Below, one piece after another: positions 9,054 to 17,541 of a DNA stretch of 64,000 bases (position 1 is the stretch's first letter; every line of letters begins with the position of its first letter). The stretch is from Haloarcula taiwanensis. Its GTDB lineage: Archaea > Halobacteriota > Halobacteria > Halobacteriales > Haloarculaceae. The notes under the pieces were generated by a model. It worked only from the letters and a program-made list of their open reading frames with translations, was not told the DNA's origin and did no database searches. The stretch lies in the NCBI GenBank assembly GCA_002844335.1, contig CP019154.1, positions 744,001 to 808,000 on the forward strand. Reading direction: 5' to 3'. Made by a program: the position numbers and the translations under genes.

Positions 9054-9234
9054 CTATCGCAGGTCGGCGACTTCAAGCGACTCTGTCGACTGGATCCATG
9101 CTTGGTGGTTCTCTCGGTCGTAAATTACGAATTCCTCGTCCCCGATGTTCAGTTCGGCGTATCGTCGTTCTTCGTCGTCGTTCTTCGTCGTCGGTCGCGG
9201 CGTCCGTCGTGTTGTCCGTTGCGTTCGTGCTCAT
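9054..9234 (-). pseudogene. Small haloarchaeal protein gene (DUF7331-like) broken by a 13-bp tandem duplication
   Basis: Starting from ATG at 9234 (minus strand), the frame reads MSTNATDNTTDAATDDEE and then runs into an Arg-rich out-of-frame tail. If one copy of the 13-bp repeat (9167-9179 and 9180-9192) is removed, the frame continues as ERRYAELNIGDEEFVIYDR and then ENHQAWIQSTESLEVADLR, ending at TAG 9054-9056. This gives a ~55-residue acidic protein of the DUF7331 type. The repair by exactly one repeat unit, together with the sudden return of acidic composition, supports a recent frameshift. A sequencing or assembly error is also possible. Confidence 0.7.
9167..9192. repeat. Perfect 2 x 13-bp tandem repeat inside a coding frame
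   Basis: The unit GTTCTTCGTCGTC occurs twice without interruption, at 9167-9179 and 9180-9192. Because 13 is not a multiple of three, the copy number decides whether the small minus-strand gene at 9054-9234 is in frame. Confidence 0.9.
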
Positions 9235-9318
9235 TGTCTCGTTTGGAATCGGTGTTCCGTTTTTCTCCGATTTAACGTATCCTTGCGTACCTAATAAGCA
9301 CATGGACCCAGTTATCAT

Positions 9319-9710
9319 CGGAGAAAATAGGCGGCATTATCACGGCACTAATCCGCTAATCTAGTTCTCAAATTCTGAAAAAGGGCGTGTAGGTGGGTTT
9401 TATCCCGAGAAACAGATAGCTGGTACAACGGTTACTGTATACTGGTTCGTAGCCACTTAGTTTCGTTTTTGTGTGAAGATACCACTGGCAGACTGTGGCC
9501 GCGGACTAGCGATACCTGCCCGCTTTGTCCTTATATTGTGAACCGTACACAGGAATTATAATACATATACTTTCCCCTGCTATCCCACTCATAACTTATG
9601 AGATTGTTACCTGACGGGTACTGAGTAAATTTGTAGGGGCCATTGTGTGCATTATCCCGTGTTTTAGGGAAACATTCATATACTCCGCTGCCCTAAAATA
9701 GCTTATACTT
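9319..9710. other. AT-rich intergenic region with a promoter at its right end
   Basis: About 390 bp that are much more AT-rich than the rest of the window, with no convincing coding frame on either strand. A TATA-like CATATACT at 9677-9684 is about 30 bp before the ATG of the next gene and would make a leaderless transcript. AT-rich patches such as TTATATTGTGAACC and AATTATAATACATATAC near 9530-9570 could be further promoter elements or a small RNA locus. I see no terminator or known RNA fold. Confidence 0.6.
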
Positions 9711-9944
9711 ATGACGGGTTATTACGACATCATTCTCGGGCTCATTCCGCTCGCCATGGCTGGCATCACTGCCTCTCTGCTCGTTGCCGGCTTCGAACTG
9801 ACGACGGCGATTCCGATGGCGTCTGTCGTAACAGTTGGCCTCATCGGCCATGCGATGTTCGTCCGTGCCCCCGTCGACCCGGTCCCAAGCGACGCGTCGA
9901 CCCAGCAAGGCGCGCAGTCAGACCCGCTACAGACAGCGGATTAG
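9711..9944 (+). CDS. Small two-helix membrane protein
   Basis: A 77-residue protein with two hydrophobic helices (residues ~7-27 and 30-52) and a short polar C-terminal tail ending SDPLQTAD. Such small membrane proteins are common in haloarchaea and have no assigned role. The start at 9711 is supported by a TATA-like element ~30 bp upstream and by the fact that there is no room for an SD site. It is transcribed alone. Confidence 0.7.
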   Translation: MTGYYDIILGLIPLAMAGITASLLVAGFELTTAIPMASVVTVGLIGHAMFVRAPVDPVPSDASTQQGAQSDPLQTAD

Positions 9945-10030
9945 ACGGCACCCCGTCGATAACTTCTCCTGTTTTTGATAGACATCCGCTGACCGTGCGC
10001 CGCTCGAACAGATTGGTCACCGCCGGACAG

Positions 10031-10038
10031 TATAAGAG
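10031..10038 (+). promoter_or_regulatory. TATA box of the ornithine cyclodeaminase-family gene
   Basis: TATAAGAG lies 23-30 bp before the ATG at 10061, the classical position for a leaderless haloarchaeal mRNA. Confidence 0.6.
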
Positions 10039-10060
10039 TCGGTCGCCCAAACGACGGAGT

Positions 10061-11068
10061 ATGACAACAGATGCGACAGCGCTGTTCCTGCAGAGCGACG
10101 AGGTTGCCGACCTCGCTGAACCCGCCGAGTACGTCGATGTCGTCCGGGAGGGGTACCGCCAGCGTGGCGACGGTGCCCCGGCGACGCCCAGAACAACGCT
10201 GTTTTCGGACGAACCCGCCGGTATGTTGACGGGCTATCTCGCGATTCTCCCCGACACCGGTGCGATGGGTGGGTACACCTACGCGGCCGGCTTCAACGGA
10301 CGGGATGCACACTTTACGCTCCCGATCTTCAACGCCGAGAGCGGCGACCCGCTTGCTGTCCTTGACGGTGCAAGTATGAACCCTCACAAGACCGGCGCAG
10401 CCGGGGCCGTCGGTGTCGACGCACTGGCCCGCCGCGACGCCAGCGACCTCGCGGTCATCGGCAGCGGTGCACAGGCCCGCGGCCAAGTCCGTGCGACAGC
10501 GACGGTCCGCGACTTCGACCGCATCGAGGTGTACTCGCCGACGGCCAGTAACCGGGAGTCCTTCGCCGCGGAAATGAACGACGCGCTGGACCCGACAGTG
10601 GCGGCCGTCGCGTCCCCGGCCGCAGCAATCGAAGGGGCCGATGTCGTCATCACGGCAACCAACGCGAGCGAACCAGTGTTCGACGGCGACCTGCTCGAAC
10701 CGGGAACCCACGTGACTGCGATGGGCCAGTATCACCCCGAAAAGAACGAACTTGACGCGACGACAATCGAACGCGCCACGTACGTTCCGGACCTGCGCGA
10801 GCGGGTGACACAGGATGCCGGGTCGTTCATCAACGCCCTCGACGCGGGAGTTGTCGACGAAGACCACGTCCATGCTGAACTCGGTGACATCGTTGCCGGA
10901 AACGCGCACGGGCGGCAGTCACCTGAGGAGATTACAGTCTTCGACTCCGGTGGTACAGCCATCGAAACCGTCGCTGCCGGTCATCTGCTGTACGAGCGGG
11001 CGAAGGCAGAGGGCCGAGGCGAGGAGATCGAATTCGCACCTGCGAGCAAAGCCCTGACCGGTCGGTAA
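10061..11068 (+). CDS. Ornithine cyclodeaminase / archaeal alanine dehydrogenase family protein
   Basis: A 335-residue cytoplasmic protein of the OCD/mu-crystallin family. These enzymes use NAD(P)(H) to deaminate ornithine to proline, to interconvert alanine and pyruvate, or to reduce cyclic imines. The Rossmann site is VIGSGAQARGQVRA around residues 131-144, and the conserved LDGASMNPHKTGAAGAVG block is at about residues 100-117. The start at 10061 fits the TATA spacing; an upstream in-frame extension is Arg-rich and is rejected. The exact substrate cannot be decided; AlaDH-type and OCD-type members are close in sequence. Confidence 0.85.
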   Translation: MTTDATALFLQSDEVADLAEPAEYVDVVREGYRQRGDGAPATPRTTLFSDEPAGMLTGYLAILPDTGAMGGYTYAAGFNGRDAHFTLPIFNAESGDPLAVLDGASMNPHKTGAAGAVGVDALARRDASDLAVIGSGAQARGQVRATATVRDFDRIEVYSPTASNRESFAAEMNDALDPTVAAVASPAAAIEGADVVITATNASEPVFDGDLLEPGTHVTAMGQYHPEKNELDATTIERATYVPDLRERVTQDAGSFINALDAGVVDEDHVHAELGDIVAGNAHGRQSPEEITVFDSGGTAIETVAAGHLLYERAKAEGRGEEIEFAPASKALTGR

Positions 11069-11080
11069 CAGTCGCAGGAC

Positions 11081-12181
11081 TTAGAGGTACGGACCAAGTC
11101 CGAGAGCGTCGACCAGACTGATGCCGGCGGCGAGTGCGCCGATGACGTAGCCGGCGATAGTTCCACCGTTCAACAGCGGGAGGCCTGCGTGTGCGCGCCC
11201 TTTCAGCACCATCCACAGCAGTATCGTCAGGCCGACGTAGGACCCGACCATCGCGGTCAGCGCCGGCAGCGGGATGCCAAGTACCGTCAGTACGTCCGAC
11301 GAGGCGAAGAACGCGGCGCTGGCGACGAGTATCGACGGGATGATGGCGTCACCGAGACCGATAAACAGCGCGTCGCGCTCCAGCGGGTCGGCGTGACCGT
11401 CGGCACTCTCGTCTGCTTCGTCGGGATGTTCCGCCGGCTGGCTCCCATCCGCAACTGCTGGACTATCCGCGCCGGCCCCGGACTCCGCGGTCGCCGGCCC
11501 CCCGGCCGCATCGTCCGCCGTTTGGGACCCGTCACTCGTCTCGTCTTCTGCCATCGGGTCCGGTGTCGTTGCGTCGAGATAGGAGTACGACACCGTCATC
11601 GGAATGACGAGGACAACGGGGACCCTGAGGTCCATAACGCCCGAGGCCAGCGTGAGCATGTGCTCAGTCCCGTAGACGCTGATCGCATCGTACACTGCGA
11701 GAACAGTTAGCAGGACGAGCGCTGGCAACACCCCGAAACTGATACCGAACAGGCCGGCGGCGCCGGCCCCCATCACCGCACCGGCACCGTCGATGACGTA
11801 CCACTCGGGATAGACCAGCAGCGCCGTCCCCAGGCCCAGCGCTAACAGGCCGGCAACGACGTTGATGCCGCCGAAGGTGACCACCGGTGGCACCAGCACC
11901 TGAAACACGTACAGAGAGAGCCAGGCTGCAGAGAAGATGATAAGCCCGCGGATAAGCTGGTCCACGTCGTAGCGGAAGGCAAGCAACATAACGGCCGTCG
12001 CGACCAGAATCGCCCCGATGTACATGAGGCTGTTCGTGGGGTCAGACGGGTCTTCGACGGCCTGGTAACCGGCCGATTCGAAGGGCTGGACCAGCGCCAG
12101 CGCACCGAGCTGGACGAACAGGAAGATACCAGCGATGAGGCCACAACCGCCGAGGATTCGCCACCGTCGCTCCATGCACAC
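11081..12181 (-). CDS. Presenilin/signal-peptide-peptidase family (A22) membrane protease
   Basis: A 366-residue multi-pass membrane protein with about nine hydrophobic segments. The two catalytic aspartates of intramembrane aspartyl proteases are visible as YDAIS (around residue 164) and GLGDAIIPS (around residue 276). The third hallmark, PAL, appears as GLPLLNGG near the C-terminus, so the Pro-Ala-Leu is altered. A polar, acidic cytoplasmic loop of ~65 residues between the two halves is rich in Ala, Asp and Glu. The GTG at 12181 or the ATG at 12175 may be the start. It lies 58 bp after gar1 on the same strand. The natural substrate in archaea is unknown. Confidence 0.85.
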   Translation of the reverse strand: MCMERRWRILGGCGLIAGIFLFVQLGALALVQPFESAGYQAVEDPSDPTNSLMYIGAILVATAVMLLAFRYDVDQLIRGLIIFSAAWLSLYVFQVLVPPVVTFGGINVVAGLLALGLGTALLVYPEWYVIDGAGAVMGAGAAGLFGISFGVLPALVLLTVLAVYDAISVYGTEHMLTLASGVMDLRVPVVLVIPMTVSYSYLDATTPDPMAEDETSDGSQTADDAAGGPATAESGAGADSPAVADGSQPAEHPDEADESADGHADPLERDALFIGLGDAIIPSILVASAAFFASSDVLTVLGIPLPALTAMVGSYVGLTILLWMVLKGRAHAGLPLLNGGTIAGYVIGALAAGISLVDALGLGPYL

Positions 12182-12239
12182 ACGTCCTGCAGGAACCGGC
12201 TTGAGCGTTACGAAGCAGGTGTGGACAGGTCAGAAGGTG

Positions 12240-12467
12240 TCACCTCGCGTACAGGACCGTACCGACCAGCGCTGGAAGATGTACGCCATCGTTCGGCGAA
12301 ACTGCGAGATACGGGCGTTCGACCGGACCGAACACGTCGACAACGGAGCCAACGGCCTGGAGTTCCTCGTCGACCACGTCGGTTCCAACGGATGCGTACT
12401 CGTCGTCAGGTGCCCGGACGACGGCCAGCCCCTGTGCGACCCGCGAAACGGTGCCGAGACGCTTCAT
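12240..12467 (-). CDS. gar1: H/ACA ribonucleoprotein subunit Gar1
   Basis: A 75-residue protein matching the archaeal Gar1 beta-barrel, with the core [19 protein letters not shown] and the family pattern [17 protein letters not shown]. Gar1 binds Cbf5 and helps H/ACA guide RNAs direct pseudouridylation of rRNA. It overlaps the srp19 gene by 4 nt and is translated after it. Confidence 0.9.
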   Translation of the reverse strand: MKRLGTVSRVAQGLAVVRAPDDEYASVGTDVVDEELQAVGSVVDVFGPVERPYLAVSPNDGVHLPALVGTVLYAR

Positions 12468-12742
12468 TCACGGAGCGCCTGCATGTAGGCTGCCACAGCC
12501 CCGAGCAGGTCGCTTTTCGTCGCATCGTCCGCGTCCTTAACGACGACTCGCCCGCGGGCCTCGTACTCCCGTGGATACGCCTTGTCTCGCTCGATGACCG
12601 CGTCGTACCCGACCTGCTGGACAGCTTTCGCGATCTCGTCGACAGTCGGCTCCTCGACGGCCAAATCTAGTGCCACACGACGCCCGTCGCTTCGCGAACG
12701 GTTGGCGTCAAGCGCCGCCGGCCAGATAACGTTCTCGACCAT
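12464..12742 (-). CDS. srp19: Signal recognition particle 19 kDa protein
   Basis: A 92-residue protein with the SRP19 start [20 protein letters not shown], where the IWPxxxD...S..GRR pattern contacts SRP RNA. It helps SRP54 bind 7S RNA in targeting of membrane proteins. The ATG at 12742 is chosen because the family begins here; an upstream in-frame MPRAATAG adds only eight residues. gar1 follows with a 4-nt overlap. Confidence 0.92.
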   Translation of the reverse strand: MVENVIWPAALDANRSRSDGRRVALDLAVEEPTVDEIAKAVQQVGYDAVIERDKAYPREYEARGRVVVKDADDATKSDLLGAVAAYMQALRE

Positions 12743-12832
12743 ACCGGCAGTGGCCGCCCGTGGCATATATGGGTTATCGTCACCGCCGACAGCGGGAAGG
12801 TGATAATTGGATGAAATATATGAAGAATCAAG

Positions 12833-12840
12833 CTTACATA
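12833..12840 (+). promoter_or_regulatory. TATA-like element of the CAP-domain gene
   Basis: CTTACATA is centred about 27 bp before the ATG at 12864, which supports this start over an in-frame ATG at 12807 that lies upstream of the element. Confidence 0.5.
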
Positions 12841-12863
12841 CCTCTGTAATCTACCCGTGGCAT

Positions 12864-13637
12864 ATGGTAAAGAAAGGGTTACTCGCTATTGCTGCCGTGG
12901 TGCTCCTCGTGGCTCTAGGGACAGGCGTTCTTATCGGAGCACAGTTTGCAGGCGGGACAGCGGACACACCGACACAGACAACGGATTCACAGAGCGATAC
13001 CGGGGGTAGTAATGGCGGTAGTTCAACGGCGACGGCGACAGCCGGTAACAGTACGACGCCGACAGCAACGCCGGAATCAAACGGGACACTGACCGAGACA
13101 GCGACCCCACAGCAGGAGTCGATCCCGGCACGGGAGTTCAACGAACAGAACGTCTCGAGCTACATCCGGCAGTTCCTCAACGAGGAACGCGAAGCCGCGG
13201 GTGTCCCACCGTTCGAATCTGGGCTTCGGACCGAAAACGACCTCAATGAGATGGCAAAGAACCACAGCAAGCAGATGGCCATCGAAGGGAAGGCAATCCA
13301 CAAGGTTGACGGTGTCTCCAGTAAGGACCGATACGAGAACACCGGCCTCTACGACCGGTGTACGTTCGACTCCGCAGAGGGCGAGTACATAGAGCAACCG
13401 GATCGGAACCGGTTCGAGGCGGTTGAGAAGACAGTCGCCGGCCAAACGTACGAGGAGAACGGCGAGGAGCAGTTCCACGCCACCGACAAGGAAGTCGCAA
13501 GGCAGATTGTCGATGACTGGATGGCGTGGCCGGACTACCGCGAGCGGCTCACGCTCCGCAACGCCAACCTCGTCGGCATCGGCGTGGAGATAACCGACAC
13601 CGGCAACGTGTACGCGACTGCCAACATCTGCGGATAG
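12864..13637 (+). CDS. Membrane-anchored CAP (SCP/PR-1) domain protein
   Basis: A 257-residue extracytoplasmic protein. Residues 4-27 form a signal/anchor helix (KKGLLAIAAVVLLVALGTGV). Then comes a ~75-residue linker rich in Ser, Thr, Gly and Pro, typical of glycosylated spacers. From residue ~95 to the end is a CAP domain, with FLNEEREAAGVPPFE, MAKNHSKQMA with the metal-site-type His, and a C-terminal ANLVGIGVEITDTGNVYATA strand. CAP proteins in prokaryotes are poorly understood; peptidase or lipid-binding roles have been proposed. It appears monocistronic. Confidence 0.85.
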   Translation: MVKKGLLAIAAVVLLVALGTGVLIGAQFAGGTADTPTQTTDSQSDTGGSNGGSSTATATAGNSTTPTATPESNGTLTETATPQQESIPAREFNEQNVSSYIRQFLNEEREAAGVPPFESGLRTENDLNEMAKNHSKQMAIEGKAIHKVDGVSSKDRYENTGLYDRCTFDSAEGEYIEQPDRNRFEAVEKTVAGQTYEENGEEQFHATDKEVARQIVDDWMAWPDYRERLTLRNANLVGIGVEITDTGNVYATANICG

Positions 13638-13926
13638 AGGCCGGTCTGGACGACCGACGCGGCAATTGTTCTGACCGCCGGGCTGCTCGTGAGTGCTGTC
13701 TTGCTGCCACCGTTTCCTCTCTGTTCAGATTCTACGCTTTCGTCCAAATGCAAGCAGTGCCGTCGCTGTCCCGTTGTTCTCTGCGATCGGTTGGGAACTC
13801 GCTGGTGGCAGTACTCAATCAGTCTATAGCGTTCCCCGGCATGCTGGCCTCTCATAGCGTGGCTAAACCAGTAGCTGTTCTCCTGCCCCTCACAAGACAC
13901 TTACACAACCGGTCTCACCAGCTATC

Positions 13927-14366
13927 ATGAATCGCCGACAGTTCCTCTCAATCTCTCTCCGGTTGTGGCGGGTGGACCTTTGACGGTACAACCGAAGACG
14001 ACTCTTCAGCACCGAAGGCGACAGAAACGCCGAGCAACACCGACACTGAAACCGGGATGCCGCCTTCCGAGGTAGCGACAGCGGAACGCTTACTATCGAT
14101 GTGTGCCGGATCGAAACTCGTGACAGTCCAAGTCGCAGGTGCTTTTTCGGGCGACGTTGTGCTAATCCGCACCTGCGAAAAAAGGAGGTTTCAATACAGC
14201 AAAGCGAATCAGTCCGGACCAACCGCGAGGTAGACACTGAGACCTGTCGAATCAGCCTATCTGCCGACAGCAAGGAAGTAGTCAGTGAGAGGTCACCAGC
14301 CACCAAAGCGTGAATCTGACAGCGGACTCAAACGGCGAAGTAACTGAAAGATGGAGCGTTCAGTGA
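13927..14366 (+). pseudogene. Decayed Tat-type lipoprotein gene with several frameshifts
   Basis: The ATG at 13927 starts MNRRQFLSISL, a twin-arginine signal, but the frame stops at 13979-13983. A second frame from 13961 reads GCGGWTFDGTTEDDSSAPKA, a lipobox Cys with the usual Thr/Asp linker, and later KLVTVQVAGAFSGDVVLI. A switch near an A6 run at 14178-14183 gives KEVSIQQSESVRTNREVDTE and LSADSKEVVSER. A last switch at ~14310 gives VNLTADSNGEVTERWSVQ and a TGA at 14364-14366. Joined, the pieces make a coherent ~140-residue lipoprotein. The signal h-region appears shortened. At least three frame changes make a pseudogene more likely than a sequencing error. Confidence 0.75.
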
Positions 14367-14516
14367 CAGAATGGCAGGTCGGCTCAGTCGTCTCTGCCTT
14401 CGATTTCGTCTGACCTATATTCACCGTCACCGTGCCGGAAATTCGCGGTTTTTTGGATGAGCGTGATACTCCGTGACTCGGCAGCTCTCGAAACAAAAAG
14501 CCGCTCAGTTACCGCG

Positions 14517-15278
14517 TTACTCGCTGCTGCCTTCGGAGTCGCCGCCGCTCTTTTGCTCTGCCAGCCAGTCCTCGTACTCGTCCTGCGGGACGACCTCAAC
14601 GGTTCCGAGCATCTGTGAGTGACCCGAGCCGCAGTACTCAGCACAGTAGAGCTGGTATGTGCCGGTATTACTCGCGCTGGTTCGGAGACGGTTGTACTGA
14701 CCGGGGAACGCATCGGACTTCAGTCCGAGTCCGGGAACGTGGAACGCGTGTAGCCAGTCAGCCGATGTCACGCGCAAGGATACGTCCTGGTTAGCCGGTA
14801 TCTTCAGGTCCGTTCTAGTGGTCACTTCCGCCTCGCCGTCCCAGCTCGATTCGTTGTAGTAGAACGTCCAGCCGTACCGCTGGGCCTCGACGGTAATGAG
14901 CTCAGTGTCCTGTTCCTGTAGTGCAGCCTGATCACCGGCCTCAGCGGTGACGTACGGGCTGGCCATCACCTGATAGGAAGCGACGCCGACGAACAGGAGA
15001 ATGATTGCCGTCGCGATGGTCCAGGTCACTTCGAGTCGGCGGTTCTCCTGTGTGGGAAGCGCCTCCTCCTGGTTACGGAACCGCCAGACGGTGTAGATCA
15101 GAATCCCTTCGACAAGGACCGTAATTGGGATAGCGACGTACAGGAGATTCATGTTCAGCCCCCAGATGAGGCTATCCGTTGTCGAGTCCTGAATCTGTGC
15201 GGCGGCGGCCGGCTCGGCGGCGAGTGCGAGCAACGCAGCACCGAACAGAGCGACCAGACCGGCGCGTTTCCGGGTCAT
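14517..15278 (-). CDS. coxB: Cytochrome c oxidase-type subunit II with CuA site
   Basis: A 253-residue protein of the terminal heme-copper oxidase. A signal peptide (residues 1-26) is followed by two transmembrane helices (~residues 45-70 and 87-109) and a periplasmic cupredoxin domain. The CuA site is complete: HAFHVPG supplies a His and CAEYCGSGHSQM (from residue 212) supplies two Cys, Glu, His and Met. The protein passes electrons from a blue-copper donor or cytochrome to the catalytic subunit. No subunit I gene is present in this window. A T-rich stretch just after the stop (CTTTTTG on the minus strand, about 14490-14500) may terminate it. It is divergent from the ctaB fusion gene. Confidence 0.93.
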   Translation of the reverse strand: MTRKRAGLVALFGAALLALAAEPAAAAQIQDSTTDSLIWGLNMNLLYVAIPITVLVEGILIYTVWRFRNQEEALPTQENRRLEVTWTIATAIILLFVGVASYQVMASPYVTAEAGDQAALQEQDTELITVEAQRYGWTFYYNESSWDGEAEVTTRTDLKIPANQDVSLRVTSADWLHAFHVPGLGLKSDAFPGQYNRLRTSASNTGTYQLYCAEYCGSGHSQMLGTVEVVPQDEYEDWLAEQKSGGDSEGSSE

Positions 15279-15420
15279 GGGTGCGGCTTAGGATTTCGGA
15301 GATAAATAACTGCTGTCTTCTCCGCAGCCCCTCGATTTGCAGCAATAGGGAAGCAGCACCGATCCGGATAGAGACAGCGGAATCGCGAGGTCTAAGTGGC
15401 CAGCATCGAAGGATACAATA

Positions 15421-16812
15421 ATGGCAGAGAGCCGGACCTTTACCGGGCTGCTCGCCGCGACCGCTGTCGGCGTGTACTTGTTAGTCCTCGCCGGCGCGAC
15501 AACAACGCTCACGGACGCGGCAGCAGCCTGTACGACCTGGCCGCTGTGTGACGGACCGGTCGACGTGACGAACACGGCCCTGCTGGTCGCCTGGGGCCAC
15601 CGACTCGTCGCGGCCGCCGTCGGCCTCCTCGTGGTGGCCGTCGCCGTTATCGGGCTTCGCTCCGGCTGTCGTGGCCGTGTCAGGGCAGCTATCCTCCTCG
15701 GCACTGCGCTGTACCCGGTCCAGATTGCGCTGGGAGCTGTCGTCGCGACGAGCACCGAGACGGCACTCCCCGGTGCCCACCTCGCGCTGGGGATGGGTAT
15801 CTTCAGTTCGTTCGTGCTGGCTCTGGCGTGGCACCTCGAAGCTGAGACGGGCAGTGACGACGAGACTCCGGTGAAGAACCCGACACCTGCGCCGGAACCG
15901 ACCGGAGGCGAAGCCGCCGGCCGGCCCACGACACTCTCCCTCCGCGAACGCCTCGTCGGGACCGCGTCTGCGTACTTCCGCCTGATGAAGCCCCGGCTGA
16001 TGTGGCTTCTGTGCTTGGTCGCCGCCGCCGGGATGGCGCTCGCGGCGGGCCAGACGCTCACCGTTCGGACGGTGCTACTCACCCTCGGGGGCGGCGTCCT
16101 CTCTATCGGCGCGTCGGGGACGTTCAACCACGTTCTCGAACGCGATATCGACAAGCGGATGGACCGGACCTCGGACCGTCCTATCGCGACCCACCAAGTG
16201 CCGGTCCGGAACGCGCTGGCGTTCGGACTCCTCCTGTCGCTCGCCTCGCTGTGGCTGTTCTGGCAGGTGAACGCGCTCGTGGCCCTGCTCGGACTGACCG
16301 CGATTGTGTTCTACAGCGTTATCTACACGCTCGTGCTGAAGCCTAACACCGTCCAGAACACTGTCCTTGGCGGGGCTGCGGGTGCACTGCCGGCACTTAT
16401 CGGCTGGGTCGCCGTCGACGGGTCGGTCGGCCTCCCCGGCGTCATCCTCGCGGTGGTCATCTTCCTCTGGACGCCGGCGCACTTCTACAATCTCGCGCTC
16501 GCGTACAAGGACGACTACGAGGCTGGCGGCTTCCCGATGATGCCGGTCGTCCGCGGCGAGACGGAGACGCGCAAGCACATCGTCTACTATCTCGGAGCGA
16601 CGCTCATCGCAGCAGGTGTTCTGGGCGTGCTCACGCCGCTGGGCTGGCTGTACGCCGTCACGTCGGTGTTGCTTGGTGCAGTGTTCCTCTGGGCAGTTAT
16701 CTTGCTCCACCGCGAGCAGACTGAAGCGGCGGCGTTCCGGGCGTTCCATGCGTCGAACGCCTATCTCGGAGCGGTCTTGATAGCCATTGTCATCGATGCA
16801 CTGGCCCTATGA
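15421..16812 (+). CDS. ctaB: Heme A synthase-like domain fused to heme O synthase (CtaA-like/CtaB)
   Basis: A 463-residue membrane protein. Residues 1-140 have four hydrophobic segments with LAGATTTLTDAAAACTTWPLC, AWGHRLVAA and PGAHLALGMG, a half-length COX15/CtaA-like unit with putative heme-ligand His residues. A Pro/Glu-rich linker spans ~141-170. Residues ~180-463 are a UbiA-type protoheme IX farnesyltransferase with the prenyl-diphosphate motif NHVLERDIDKRMDRT at ~236 and the second Asp motif YKDDYEAGG at ~362. It makes heme O, the precursor of heme A. The next gene overlaps by 4 nt. Placement beside coxB fits oxidase cofactor supply. Confidence 0.9.
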   Translation: MAESRTFTGLLAATAVGVYLLVLAGATTTLTDAAAACTTWPLCDGPVDVTNTALLVAWGHRLVAAAVGLLVVAVAVIGLRSGCRGRVRAAILLGTALYPVQIALGAVVATSTETALPGAHLALGMGIFSSFVLALAWHLEAETGSDDETPVKNPTPAPEPTGGEAAGRPTTLSLRERLVGTASAYFRLMKPRLMWLLCLVAAAGMALAAGQTLTVRTVLLTLGGGVLSIGASGTFNHVLERDIDKRMDRTSDRPIATHQVPVRNALAFGLLLSLASLWLFWQVNALVALLGLTAIVFYSVIYTLVLKPNTVQNTVLGGAAGALPALIGWVAVDGSVGLPGVILAVVIFLWTPAHFYNLALAYKDDYEAGGFPMMPVVRGETETRKHIVYYLGATLIAAGVLGVLTPLGWLYAVTSVLLGAVFLWAVILLHREQTEAAAFRAFHASNAYLGAVLIAIVIDALAL

Positions 16813-17510
16813 GCACCACGACAGCGACCCTCCGAGACGCGATACCGGACACGCGCTCGCTGGTCATCTTGGCGGCCGTCTTGAACGCGGAGGTCATCCT
16901 CATTCTGGGCTATATCGTCAACACGGCTCAGCCCGCGACGGACCCGTTTCTGCTGGCGTTCCCGTTCATCTGGCTCAACATCGCCGGCCTCGTGTTCCTG
17001 CGAGTGCGTCCGGAACTGCCCGGCCGCCGTCGGACGGTCGGCAGTGTAGTTATCGCTCTTGGCTATCTGTTCGTGCTGGGGTACGTCGGCGGCGTGTACG
17101 GAACGGGCGGTCAGGGAACCGGTCTCCGACTGGTCACGCAAGCCCCGCCCGGGTTCTCGCCGACGGTGGTGTTCAGCGGCGCGACCCTCAGCGTGGTGCT
17201 CATCCCGTGGAAGGTCGCCGGCTACCTGACGCTCTCGTATCTGGTATTCGTGACCGCTGTCGACGCGAGCGGCGGTGCAGTGGGCGGCATCGTCGGTCTC
17301 TTTTCCTGTGTCTCCTGTGTCCTCCCGATTATCGCGTCGATACTGGGCGGGTTCGTGGGTGTTGGCGCAACGCTGTCGCAGGCGGCGCTGTCTCAGTCGT
17401 ATGGGCTCTCGACGGTGGTGTTCGTCACCTCGGTCGGTTTGCTGTACGGCGTCCATCGGTTCGACGTGACGCTCGTCGGGCGACTCCGAACGCTGATCGG
17501 CCGACGATAG
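16809..17510 (+). CDS. Polytopic membrane protein of the oxidase cluster (DUF7546-like)
   Basis: A 233-residue protein with about six hydrophobic segments, starting MSTTTATLRDAIPDTRSL. It overlaps the ctaB stop by 4 nt, so the two are translationally coupled. Two Cys pairs occur in LFSCVSCVLPIIASILGGF near residue 162; such a helix-embedded CxxC could bind heme, copper or a disulfide, but this is only a guess. It could assist heme or copper insertion into the oxidase. I do not recognise a characterised homologue; the DUF number is from memory and less sure than the gene itself. Confidence 0.75.
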   Translation: MSTTTATLRDAIPDTRSLVILAAVLNAEVILILGYIVNTAQPATDPFLLAFPFIWLNIAGLVFLRVRPELPGRRRTVGSVVIALGYLFVLGYVGGVYGTGGQGTGLRLVTQAPPGFSPTVVFSGATLSVVLIPWKVAGYLTLSYLVFVTAVDASGGAVGGIVGLFSCVSCVLPIIASILGGFVGVGATLSQAALSQSYGLSTVVFVTSVGLLYGVHRFDVTLVGRLRTLIGRR

Positions 17511-17541
17511 AGCTTTCAGGCCGACAGGCGTGGAAGACGGT

